Assembly (NCBI GenBank): GCA_963680875.1
Contig: OY804588.1
Span: forward strand, 58,292,369 to 58,356,368
Source of the DNA: Bathymodiolus brooksi
Lineage: Eukaryota > Mollusca > Bivalvia > Mytilida > Modiolidae
Length of the DNA stretch: 64,000 nucleotides
Direction: 5' to 3'
Shown here one piece after another: positions 12,001-19,165 of the stretch (the first letter of the stretch is position 1; every line of letters begins with the position of its first letter). Position numbers and translations under genes: made by a program. The notes under the pieces were generated by a model. That model saw nothing but the letters and a program-made list of their open reading frames with translations, ran no database searches and was not told the DNA's origin.

Positions 12001-15000
12001 TTATTTGTTTAAATAGTTTTAATATATTTTCGTGCACTGTAGTAGAAATGGGTTAGTTTAACTAGAATTGTCTCTCTTGGATAATATGAAGCAGCCGGCC
12101 ACGATACTGTAATATTTACAATACTGGTATTACCAGTATTATAATATTCACAATACTGGAAATACCAGTATTGTAAATATTACAATACTGGTAATACCAG
12201 TATTGTAACACTGTACAATACTAGAAATACCAGTATCGTACATATACAATACTGGATGTACCAGTATCGTGCATTTACAATACTGGAATACCAGAATCGT
12301 TGATCTATACACAGTACCGGAAGCTCCAGTATTCTTCATCCAACAATACTGGTAATACTAGTATTGTAAAACACACGATACTGGAAGCTCCAGTATTCTT
12401 CATCCAACAATACTGGTAATACTAGTATTGTAAAGCACACAATACTGGAAACTCTAGTATTCTTCATCCAGCAATACTGGTAATACTAGTATTGTAAAAC
12501 ACACAATACTGGAAGCTCCAGTATTCTTCATCCAGCAATACTGGTAATACTAGTATTGTAAAACACACAATACTGGAAACTCTAGTATCTGGCAATTTGA
12601 CACGAGTAGGTAGAGCCTAATTCTAACTAGGCTCCGCCCAGTCATGTCAAATTACCTTACCAATATATATCAAACTCTAAGGGACCATACAAAATATTTT
12701 GACATTACACTTACAGGGCTTTTGCCTCTTATGATATGTACAGCAGAAATGACGTATGAGTATGAATTATATTCAATTCTTTTAGTATAATGTAGACATA
12801 AAAACTCGGGTTAACCGGAATTCTACCTAATCTTCCGATATCTGCAATACTGGTATAACCAGTATTTTCCAGAATCTTCCAGTATCTGCAATACTGGTAT
12901 TACCAGTATTTTCCAGAATCTTCCAGTATCTGCAATACTGGTATTACCAGTATTTTCCAGAATCTTCCAGTATCTGCAATACTGGTATTACCAGTATTTC
13001 CCAGAATCTTCTGGTATCTACAATACTCATATTTTGGCAATGACCAGTATCTTCTAGTATTGCAGATACTGGAAAATTCTGGGATACTAGTATTTACCAG
13101 TATCTGTATCAGTATTGCAGATACTGGAAGATACTGGTATTACCAAAATTGTAGTACCAGTATCGCAGCCGGCTGCTTCATATTATCCGTCTCTCTTTAC
13201 AGACTATTTTCAGGTGAAATAGTTTATTGTTTTATTATATTGTTCAATATTTATATGTGCATAAATATTTATTTATTTACAAGACAATTATTATCTTAGT
13301 GAAAATGAATTATCTATTAAATGATAATATTACTTGTGACCAAAAATTAGGACGTGATTTTATGTTCTCATAACATGGTCTATAGGAATACAATTAATAT
13401 AAAAAATTAAAAATAAATAATTTAAGAAAAAATTATTTAGAGCTTATAAATTATGAAATTTCTTATAAACATTATGTATTATTTTTATTTGTATAAGCTT
13501 TGTGGTTGTTGGAAAAGTTGCAAATGGCACAGGTGTGAAAAAAATGTTAATTTATTGATTATCTTAATCACTTTAACAATAACACCTTTGAAATAACAGT
13601 GGATGTCATTTAACAAAACATAAATAAAAAAAAAATTCTATCTTAAAGATGACAATATGTAATATCAAGTTGTCTTTGATAAAATTAAAATTAAAAAAAA
13701 TAAACTGTTAACAGGATTTTGTCAAAATTGGGTTTTGTTGTCCATACATGAAAATATATTTAAACTATTTAATCAAATAACATTTTTTTTACTGTCTTGG
13801 CACCGGTGTTCGCGCATACGTATTGTACATGTTAAAATTGCAAAATCATTGGAAAAGTTAAGATGGAGACTACTGGTATGATAAGATAAGATAAGATTTT
13901 ATTGTCCAATCAAGGTCCCAGCAAGGGGCAGAGTCATTACAGTGATTTATATTACACAAAAAAAACTAAACATTCTAATACATAAAAGGAATAAACAGTA
14001 TACAAACAAGCAATTTGCAGAAATTGGTACATAAGTACTAAACATATCTATGTCTCTGATGAGTATAATATTTGGAAGAGTCCACTGGGCAATTACAAAA
14101 AAAAAACCCCAAAAAACCCAATAAATATATATCATTTGTTGATATTCGATAAGTTATTAACTTCTTCTGAACACCGAAATAGAAATAAACCCTTTTATAT
14201 TTACAAGGGGCTAATTCAATGACAGAAGGCAGATCCAACGTCCTCCCCATGACCAATGTACATGCATGAGATCAATGCCATTCATATACAGAGGTCATCA
14301 AGGGCCGGTGCCTAAAGGACATTTAGACTGTAAATTATTAAACAAAATGAAATTAAAATGAAACGAAAGTCCTCCTCATGGCCAATGTACATGGAGGAAA
14401 TTTGCAACATCCAGATACAGAGGCCATCAAGGGCAGGTGCATTAGAACCAATTTTCATCATTATATTCTTAAATGCATCAAGTGCCCAGCGGACCTCACA
14501 ACAGCTGTAGAAGAGAGAAACATCTCCCAACTTGATATTAAACTTCAGGTATGTGAGGATTAACTCTATATTAAAAGATATCAAATGTTTTCAAATTTGA
14601 GCTTATTTTGAAGGAATAGGTATAAACTTCAATTTCGAAAACATTCAAAATAAAATCTTTCCTTTATTCATCTTAAGAACCATTCAAAGTATGCATGCAC
14701 AATATCACCGGACGTTGCAACATTTGTCAAAAATTGAGGGTTGGTTTGTTTACACTTCGTTTTCACTGAAATGTTAAAAATTGTAGCGGAATCTGGATAA
14801 AGACCATAAAGATAATACTTCAATGTATTTGAGGATGATTTAAATTAATTCAATAAAATTTTGGTAGGTGCACGAACACACCGGACGGTTCTGTATATAT
14901 TTAATAAGATTTAATAGAATTTTAAAGTGTTCTGTGCTAATTCTGATGTTCTCTGGTATTCGGTAGAGTTCTGTGGTATTCTGTGGTAAAAAGACGCACT

Positions 15001-15657
15001 CCAGACACAGTACCATAGCCTGCATAGGCATAGCCATAGGACCATGATATACATGTTGAAAACCAACGTTCAACTTCAACTTCATCAGCAAACAGTATCT
15101 CATCAAATACAAACTTTGAGGTGAGACATAGTTGTACATTTTGTTGACAGTAACTCATTAAACTTTCATTTCATAATTCAGTGTCAAAGTTCACATATAA
15201 CATGAAGATGTGTCACGATACATGTGGGTTTTTTTTTTTACATTTACTGACTATAGTATAAGTTAACTTAACTTAAGTATAAATTCTAGTCAATTACTTG
15301 TTTTAACAAATAAAAATATGCATTTATATATTATAAAAGGTCTTATATCATTTAATTTGAAACTCTTATTTAAATTTCTTATCCCATATCGTTATTGCTA
15401 ATTTTAATTGCTTACTTAATGTCCCTTGGAAGAGTATTTATAACAATCCATACAAATGACCAGCCTCCTGTAGCCAAATAAGTTAGCGCTACAATAAAAG
15501 TTGTCAGTGAACATGAAAAGTCTAAACCATAGGACAAGATAACACCCAGTGCGAAAAACCCTACACACTTCACGAGTGTCATATTGTCAAACACTGAATA
15601 CAGCATACGACTCAATGATTTAGCGAATCCAAATAAGTTGGAATTTGACCTCGGCAT
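2906..15657 (-). CDS. SLC27A: SLC27/FATP long-chain fatty acid transport protein (acyl-CoA synthetase), 11 coding exons
   Basis: Joined exons: 15657-15416, 11504-11113, 9694-9539, 9094-9025, 8439-8238, 7608-7416, 6650-6507, 5933-5796, 4793-4629, 4153-4007 and 3063-2906. Every junction is GT/AG and all phases agree, giving 668 residues and a TAA stop; vertebrate FATPs are about 620-650. Residues about 31-75 are hydrophobic membrane segments. The AMP-binding loop [12 protein letters not shown] lies near 268-279, YGATEG near 409-414, and the FATP signature [15 protein letters not shown] near 528-542. Known for the family: ATP-dependent CoA activation of long and very long fatty acids, coupled to uptake, at plasma or ER membrane. 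The start is the first in-frame ATG of exon 1 (A at -3); Met18 or Met26 are alternatives. Paralogue type (1/4 versus others) cannot be settled by eye. No broken frame is seen, so the gene looks functional. Confidence 0.93.
3658..3801. mobile_element. Foldback with about 60-nt arms in the last SLC27A intron
   Basis: The left arm 3658-3718 (TAAGGAATATTTGAAATTGT, later GGGTCAGTTTA) is the near-perfect reverse complement of 3741-3801 (TAAACTGACCC, later ACAATTTCAAATATTCCTTA). The loop is about 22 nt. It is transcribed within the SLC27A pre-mRNA and could form a long hairpin. Confidence 0.75.
4007..4153 (-). CDS. SLC27A: SLC27A coding exon 10
   Basis: 147-nt exon, residues 568-617, with [28 protein letters not shown] and VDTTG. 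The acceptor is TTTTTTCAG| and the donor ACAG|GTATAG. The C-terminal lid subdomain of the synthetase begins here. Confidence 0.92.
4629..4793 (-). CDS. SLC27A: SLC27A coding exon 9 (FATP signature)
   Basis: 165-nt exon, residues 513-568. It contains [14 protein letters not shown], the invariant [15 protein letters not shown] block and VVYGVEVKG. The Asp and Arg residues that contact the nucleotide ribose in AMP-forming enzymes are kept. The acceptor is ATTTCAG| and the donor AAAG|GTAAAT. Confidence 0.93.
4829..5001. mobile_element. Short MITE-like element with 17-18 bp terminal inverted repeats
   Basis: The left end GTCACATGCGAGTGACC and the right end GGTCACTCTCATGTGAC are reverse complements with one mismatch, bounding 173 bp of AT-rich non-coding DNA inside an SLC27A intron. 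No clear target duplication was found. Confidence 0.55.
5443..5760 (+). repeat. Dispersed MITE-like repeat, copy 2 (shortened)
   Basis: It shares its start (CTAGAGGCTCAGTGGGCTGA, CTCACCTTTCATTCTG), its middle (CAGAAACAAGAATTGCC) and its end (AAGGTGATCTAAAA) with the element at 139-720, but has fewer internal units. It lies in the intron between SLC27A exons 8 and 9. Confidence 0.6.
5796..5933 (-). CDS. SLC27A: SLC27A coding exon 8
   Basis: 138-nt exon, residues 467-513, with [25 protein letters not shown] and [10 protein letters not shown]. The acceptor is CATTTCAG| and the donor ACAG|GTAAT, phase 1 at both ends. It continues directly into the catalytic GD of exon 9. Confidence 0.92.
5982..6228 (-). 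repeat. tRNA-derived SINE copy (with duplicated tail)
   Basis: Reverse orientation. From right to left: tRNA-like head (degenerate B box, GAGTTCAAATCC), conserved body (TTGGTGGAGGAAACCACC, TCACTGACAAACTTTATCAC), and tail (TTGAAAGTGGCATTAAATA). The tail module occurs twice, separated by a (CCAA)n run. Confidence 0.65.
6507..6650 (-). CDS. SLC27A: SLC27A coding exon 7
   Basis: 144-nt exon, residues 419-467, with [27 protein letters not shown] and GICIKAKPG. The acceptor is CTATTTCAG|TG and the donor CCAG|GTAGAA. The exon start and its acceptor are duplicated in tandem just upstream (6612-6840). Confidence 0.9.
6612..6840. repeat. 65-bp tandem repeat of an exon 7 splice acceptor, about 3.5 copies
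   Basis: The unit start TTGTAAATC recurs at 6612, 6677, 6742 and 6807, exactly 65 bp apart. Each unit contains the first about 40 nt of SLC27A exon 7 plus its pyrimidine tract and acceptor. On the minus strand, copies 1 and 2 keep CTATTTCAG, while in copy 3 the site is TTTCAA and so lost. The fourth copy is partial and diverged. Confidence 0.9.
6852..7090 (-). repeat. tRNA-derived SINE copy, near full length
   Basis: Same family as 5982-6228: tail (GCTTAATGCCACTTTCAACA), body (ATATCGTGGCGGTCAGTTTT, CCCGGAGAAAACCACCGACC) and a tRNA-like head with GAGTTCGAACTGCG on the minus strand, i.e. close to the GGTTCGANNCC B box. Confidence 0.7.
7416..7608 (-). CDS. SLC27A: SLC27A coding exon 6
   Basis: 193-nt exon, residues 355-419, with [32 protein letters not shown] and [13 protein letters not shown]. 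The acceptor is a pyrimidine run ending TTAAG| and the donor ACAA|GTAAGA. YGATEG is the A5-type motif that helps bind the adenylate. Confidence 0.93.
8043..8213. repeat. Two partial SINE tails in opposite orientation
   Basis: A 3' fragment at 8043-8108 (GGTGTTTAACACCACTTGCA) reads on the minus strand. Another at about 8150-8213 (GCCACGATATAGCTGAAATA, tail ATCAATCAATC) reads on the plus strand. Both are 5'-truncated copies of the SINE seen at 6852-7090. Confidence 0.55.
8238..8439 (-). CDS. SLC27A: SLC27A coding exon 5
   Basis: 202-nt exon, residues 287-354, with [25 protein letters not shown] and [12 protein letters not shown], all standard FATP blocks. The acceptor is TTTTGCAG| and the donor CACT|GTAGGT. 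Its first 37 nt and acceptor are repeated twice more upstream (see the repeat at 8403-8680). Confidence 0.93.
8403..8680. repeat. About 100-bp tandem triplication covering the exon 5 splice acceptor
   Basis: The segment AGCAAATGAACTAGCTCCTA starts at 8403, 8508 and 8606. Each copy holds the first 37 nt of SLC27A exon 5, an AG acceptor and an A/T run (pyrimidine tract on the minus strand). The exon-proximal acceptor is GCAG; the two upstream ones are ACAG. The first two acceptors are 105 nt apart, a multiple of three, and the frame between them is open. Confidence 0.9.
9025..9094 (-). CDS. SLC27A: SLC27A coding exon 4 (AMP-binding loop)
   Basis: A 70-nt exon carrying the whole P-loop-like AMP-binding signature, [19 protein letters not shown]. 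The acceptor is TTTTTCAG| and the donor TCTAG|GTAAAA. The conserved Thr/Ser/Gly-rich loop and Lys of AMP-forming enzymes are intact. This is the strongest single piece of family evidence in the gene. Confidence 0.93.
9140..9190 (-). repeat. SINE 3' fragment
   Basis: TGTTTAATGCCACTTTCAAC followed by TTCAGCTATATCGTGGTG matches the tail half of the SINE family at 6852-7090. It lies in the intron between exons 3 and 4. Confidence 0.5.
9539..9694 (-). CDS. SLC27A: SLC27A coding exon 3
   Basis: 156-nt exon between TTGTAG| and ACAG|GTAAAT, phases 1/1. It continues ELSD into [17 protein letters not shown], then a Ser/Pro-rich connector ([26 protein letters not shown]) that is less conserved in this family. 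It is too short and weakly conserved to be caught by simple ORF length, but it is required to join exons 2 and 4 in frame. Confidence 0.85.
9722..9882 (-). repeat. SINE copy, 5'-truncated
   Basis: Tail and body of the same family (GTTTAACGCCACTTTCAACA, GGAGTACCCAGAGAAAACC, ending near GTATCGAGTACAC). The tRNA-like head is missing. Confidence 0.6.
9937..10130 (+). repeat. tRNA-derived SINE copy
   Basis: Plus orientation with a tRNA-like head: GTCATGGTCGTGATTGTATG (A-box region) and GAGCTCGAATCCCGCTCATG (B box). The body (TTGGTGGTTTTCTCCAGTTT) follows. It is one of two head-to-tail copies here; the next is at 10178. Confidence 0.65.
10178..10424 (+). repeat. tRNA-derived SINE copy, near full length
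   Basis: Head GGGGCCGTCATGATCGCATG with B-box-like GTTTGAATCCCGCTC, body TCTTCTCCGGGTACTCTGGT and tail GTGTCAAACACCATACCCCT. Head, body and tail are in the same order as in the other copies. Confidence 0.7.
11113..11504 (-). CDS. SLC27A: SLC27A coding exon 2
   Basis: Encodes residues 81-212: the cytosolic start of the AMP-forming domain, with the FATP-typical pieces [33 protein letters not shown] and [15 protein letters not shown]. The acceptor is TTTCAG|GGCC and the donor CAGATG|GTATGT. The long ORF on this strand appears to begin at a TTG near 11500, but that is only the exon interior; the true N-terminus lies 3.9 kb upstream in exon 1. Confidence 0.92.
11690..11950 (+). repeat. Dispersed non-coding repeat, related to 17143-17235
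   Basis: TTTTATTGGGGTTCGTGGCA, GCTCAATCTTTCTTAGATTT and a CGATTTAAC end resemble the stretch at 17143-17235 (TTTATTGGCTTCGTGTTGCT). Class unknown; no ORF. It sits in SLC27A intron 1. Confidence 0.4.
12070..12078. repeat. 9-bp target-site duplication, left
   Basis: GTCTCTCTT, identical to 13189-13197 on the other side of the 1,110-bp element. Confidence 0.85.
12079..13188. mobile_element. 1.1-kb non-autonomous DNA element with inverted ends, 9-bp target duplication and palindrome arrays
   Basis: The ends GGATAATATGAAGCAGCC and GGCTGCTTCATATTATCC are perfect inverted repeats; pairing continues through CGATACTG for about 31 bp in all, with one 2-bp mismatch. The flanks carry a perfect 9-bp duplication. 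The interior consists of two arrays (about 12,110-12,595 and 12,845-13,165) of near-palindromic units such as AATACTGGTATTACCAGTAT. Between them lies a unique core containing a second hairpin (AATTTGACA/TGTCAAATT). No transposase is encoded. A 9-bp duplication fits MULE- or Merlin-type transposition, but the superfamily is not proven. Confidence 0.85.
13189..13197. repeat. 9-bp target-site duplication, right
   Basis: GTCTCTCTT, identical to 12070-12078. Confidence 0.85.
13876..14140 (-). mobile_element. Possible LINE 3' end with (TTATC)n tail
   Basis: On the minus strand the stretch ends GGACAATAAAATCTTATC and is followed by repeated TTATC, the style of a LINE tail with AATAAA and a short tandem tail. 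The 5' limit is arbitrary and no reading frame is recognised. Confidence 0.35.
14226..14445. repeat. Imperfect direct duplication, about 80 bp
   Basis: CGTCCTCCCCATGACCAATG with TACAGAGGTCATCAAGGGCC recurs about 130 bp later as AGTCCTCCTCATGGCCAATG with TACAGAGGCCATCAAGGGCA. It lies in SLC27A intron 1; no function is evident. Confidence 0.6.
15416..15657 (-). CDS. SLC27A: SLC27A coding exon 1 (N-terminal membrane segments)
   Basis: Encodes residues 1-81 (the last codon is split). Two hydrophobic stretches, about 31-45 and 50-75, end in TLPRDIK, the juxtamembrane motif seen in FATPs (compare TLPRD). The donor is ATTAA|GTAAGC, phase 2. It matches the phase of the acceptor at 11505-11506, and the joined codon reads AAG. 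The in-frame sequence upstream of 15657 has no earlier ATG; a non-coding 5' exon may lie upstream but I cannot place it. Confidence 0.85.
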
Positions 15658-17480
15658 AATCTGGTGACCGAACAACACATAATATTGACAGCAATACACA
15701 AAAACATAGTTCCCCTAAATATGGAGAAATTTGTAAAATTGAAAGAATCATGTTACTTAATCAGGATGACTATATTCTTAAAATGTCTTCTGATTATACT
15801 TTATAGTAAATTGTAATGTAGTCTTAAACAACACACAGGAAAGAAAACTACCGGAAGTAATGCGCATGAATTCGTGCACTTGCTTTAGGTTAAAGGGAAA
15901 TAATTCAATGTTTATTCGTAACTAGGAACTTGCATTGGTAGATAGTGAAAGCAAGTGCACGTGCGAATGTCTTTTTCTCGGTTTAATTTCGTTTTTTCTG
16001 CAAAAAAGAGTTGTGTCCCGATACAAATATCATAGACACATGCTAGTAACGTCAAAGTTGTTTTTCAAAAGAAAAAACAGATGCATTTTTACTTTTTTCG
16101 AATTGATAGAAGTTTGACATTGATAGCTAAAAGTAAAACGGAAAGCCGAAAATGTTGTCATTTCACAAAGTAGTAACTCTTTGTTACTACTTTAGTTTTA
16201 GCTATGCAGTATATCAAAAGTTTGTAAATAATAGGAAAATATTCTCATTGAAAAGAAAATCATCAATAAATCCATCAATATCAACAAAAGGAGTTTAGGA
16301 GTAAACTACAATTGCACCCTTTCCAAAAAAGAAAAAAAAAGAAGCAAAAATTAGAAAACAACACGACATGTATAGAGTCTTCATCATTTTTGTTATTTAC
16401 ATTTCATAGTCATTATCTGCTTTATGAAAAAAAAACCCCGTCGTGGCCGTGATCGTATGGTAGTTGGATTCACAGGTAAAAGTTTGTGGACAGGACACAG
16501 CATCCCCCCTTTTTCCATTTTTTTTCTTTTCATTTCCATGGCTTAGAAATATGTAAAACAGCAATAATATGCCGTTTTCTGATTGCATAAGTCGACTGAT
16601 ATGTATATAGAGATGCCGTTTTCTGATTGCATCAGTCGACTGATATGTATATATAGAGAGTATATCTCGCGTTTTTTATAGTCTCGACCGACGCGAGAAA
16701 TAGTCCATCAGTATGTGGTGATTTACCTTTGTGGTCTACCGTAATGAGGACTACCGTCCTCTATTACTTCATATGCAATGCTATATATATACGAAATGTA
16801 TGTATATCTGGTATCATTTTATTCATAACATTTGTTGGAATGTCAAAAACATTTTATACAGTAATTTTATGATAATCTACAGGTTGTGCAAAGCACTTTC
16901 ATTTACGTGAAGCATGACACTATCTAGTACCATTTGATTCTGAATATTGAAGACGTTTAGTCAACAATTGAATGATAAGCTACCCACTTGAAAATATATC
17001 TCTACTTTTTTTCTACAGAAAATAAAGATACAATAAAACATGTCGAGCCTCTATGTACTTCTATCTGAGGAACCTGGGATATCATACTTTTTCACAATGC
17101 ACAAAATCTACCACTCCGGCGCACATGAGTTCATCCTTTTTTATTGGCTTCGTGTTGCTTAATCTTTAGTTTTCTATGCAATATTTTGTAGATCATTGTG
17201 CGTCTTTTTGTCTTCCCTTCTTTAATACAAGATTCATAGTTAAACATGTAAGAAAAAACTAACTACTGAGTGTTGTGGAAGAAACGACCACAGTTTTATA
17301 ACGAAAACAAGATCTGGCAAGAGGAAGCAAACCGCCGATAATTTGAAGTTTTGGCAAGTCTGCGCTTCATTGGTAACAATGAAAGCATAAGAACCTCAAT
17401 GGAAATAGAGAGCTATATAGGGACACGAACCCTGATACGCAAGCAGTGCCGTCTTAGCGCATGGGCACGATTTGCAGTTT
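15658..17480. other. Upstream intergenic stretch of the SLC27A gene
   Basis: AT-rich, with no supported coding exon. It would hold the SLC27A promoter and any 5' UTR exon, but no core element is convincing. Visible details: a SINE head fragment at 16438-16485, a tandem duplication of about 50 bp at 16570-16665 (GCCGTTTTCTGATTGCATNA with GTCGACTGATATGTATAT), and a dispersed repeat at 17143-17235. Confidence 0.5.
16438..16485 (+). repeat. SINE tRNA-like head fragment
   Basis: GTCGTGGCCGTGATCGTATG followed by GTAGTTGGATTCACAGGTAA is the start of the SINE family at 9937 and 10178; the body is missing. Confidence 0.5.
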
Positions 17481-17486
17481 TTCTAG

Positions 17487-17740
17487 CGCCACTTTCAACA
17501 ATATTTCAGCTATATCATGGCGATCAGTTTTAGTGGTGGAGGAAGCCGAAATACCCGGAGAGAACCACCGACCATGGGCAAGCAACTGGTACATTTTATC
17601 ACTTGCGGCTGCGAGTCAAGTGCACTCTTTTTTGTAATTTACAAAGCCGGGCGCGACCCCTCGCCGTATTGCTGATAGGCTTGTATGAGTTGTTAGATCC
17701 AACGACCTAACTCATTGAGCCACCCGGGCCCCCGCGCCCC
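17487..17740 (-). repeat. tRNA-derived SINE copy, divergent subfamily
   Basis: Minus orientation. The head GGGTGGCTCAATGAGTTAGG is a convincing tRNA-like A box, different from the head of the other copies. The body (TTGGTGGAG-like, CCCGGAGAGAACCACCGACC) and tail (GCGCCACTTTCAACAATATT) match the family. This suggests a second SINE subfamily that shares the body. Confidence 0.6.
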
Positions 17741-18001
17741 GACGAGCATCTATTGGAGTCCCATGCTAATCTAGGTATGTTGTGTATGGCATGTTATTTA
17801 ATGTTTAAACAGTGAGTTTATTGGACGTACGGTGTACCAATACAATAAATATACGATTAATTTGAAATCCTGGATCCGCCCCTGAAATGTATAGAGTTAC
17901 AATTATTATTATTACGTTTTGAGATTTATTGAATGCCTTTCAAAAAGCAATCATTCGACATTACGAACTTTGTTTCATTATTGTATTGCTTACTTATATA
18001 G

Positions 18002-18137
18002 TGTTGGTGTTGGACGAACGGGAACCTTCATAGCACTTGACGCCTTGTACGAACATGGTCAGGAAACAGGATATGTAGATATTATGGAGTATGTTCAAAT
18101 GATGAGAAAAGATCGAATGAATATGATTCAGACTAAA
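18002..18137 (+). pseudogene. Protein tyrosine phosphatase exon (active-site loop region)
   Basis: After an ATATAG acceptor, 136 nt encode VGVGRTGTFIALDALYEHGQ and continue to MMRKDRMNMIQTK, ending at AAA|GTAAGT. This is the classic receptor-type PTP block downstream of the catalytic HCSAGVGRTG loop. The HC pair itself would be in an upstream exon that I do not find here. A Val occupies the place of the usual Ala before GVGR. With the disrupted partner exon at 18739 and no other PTP exon in the window, a decayed fragment is the better reading; a larger gene with exons outside cannot be excluded. Confidence 0.7.
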
Positions 18138-18738
18138 GTAAGTTTCGTTATAAAATGTAAGTCTTAGAAATTAAAACTGACAACACATGCATTTGGAACT
18201 ATATCTGAGGTTGTTTCTGTTGTGCATAGTAGGTATCATTGTTACCTCATCAATAGAAAAGCATGACCTCACCATGATATAGCTTTATCTTAGGAAAACA
18301 AACACAACTTTTCTGATAGTGCGGTATTTTTTTTTAAAACTTTATCAAAATGCCGACATGCCATTTTCATATAATGCAATACTGAAATGTAAAGTGTATC
18401 GTGTAAGACTCAAACTAGTCATTACACCCATAAATCCGTTTTATTGAAGCCCCCTATCGGAGCAAAGAGAGTGAGCTGATATGTATGTATGTTAGGGATG
18501 TCGATTTACTTATTTCAGGGTTTTAAGACTGTGCTGACGGTCTGATATTTTTGTTTGTCATTTTATTATCTGCTGAGATAAAAATATCATCATACAATAA
18601 TTGGTTATCGCAGAGGTGTGCCCATTAAATGTGGTCTCATATTATTATCATTCTCAATTCCATACCAGTCCTCATTACTGCATTAATAATACACCCTTTG
18701 ACAAGTTTAAATAAACCTAATATATTATGTATTTGCAG

Positions 18739-18773
18739 GACCAATATACAGCTGTTTACGAAGCATTATTGTT
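18739..18773 (+). pseudogene. PTP exon, interrupted by a repeat insertion
   Basis: The acceptor TTTGCAG| is in phase with the exon at 18002. The sequence DQYTAVYEALL continues the PTP domain, then stops matching at the inserted element. The matching remainder (LEALTV) resumes at 19166. Reading straight through gives an unrelated tail and a stop within the repeat. Confidence 0.65.
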
Positions 18774-19159
18774 CCCATCGCCAACGAAGTTGCCAAGGGA
18801 TATAGTAACGCTACCGTCCGTCCGTCCGTCCGTAACATCCTTGTGAACATTCTAGAATCAACATCCTTCAATGGATTTTGACCAAACTTAGTACATACAA
18901 TATACTTAGTCCTTTAGAAAATCTAGAACCCTATTGATTTTCAAGGTCATAGGTCAAAGGTCAAGGTCACTGGAACAAATTTTTATCGTGTAACATCCTT
19001 GTGAACACTATAAAATCAACATCCGTCAATGGATTGTGACCAAACTTGGTAAATACTTAGTCCTTAAGATAATATGGAACCCTATTGATTTCAAGGTCAA
19101 AGGTCAAGGTGACCGGGTCAAATTTTTAGGCGAGGGGATACGCCACGCTTTGCGTTGCC
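18774..19159 (+). mobile_element. 386-bp repeat inserted in a PTP exon
   Basis: It is bounded by a 6-bp direct duplication ATTGTT (18768-18773 and 19160-19165). The interior has a CGTC microsatellite, then two tandem copies of about 150 bp (AACATCCTTGTGAACA; CCTATTGATT; AAGGTCAAAGGTCAAGGT). It ends GATACGCCACGCTTTGCG. Clusters of AGGTCA half-sites occur at 18944-18969 and 19094-19112. It is non-coding; class unknown. Confidence 0.7.
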
Positions 19160-19165
19160 ATTGTT

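Noticed and set aside
14840..15158. Minus-strand ORFs of 73-99 residues in SLC27A intron 1 as an extra exon
   Set aside because: Including them would break the perfect phase match between exon 1 (15416) and exon 2 (11504), and they show no FATP similarity.
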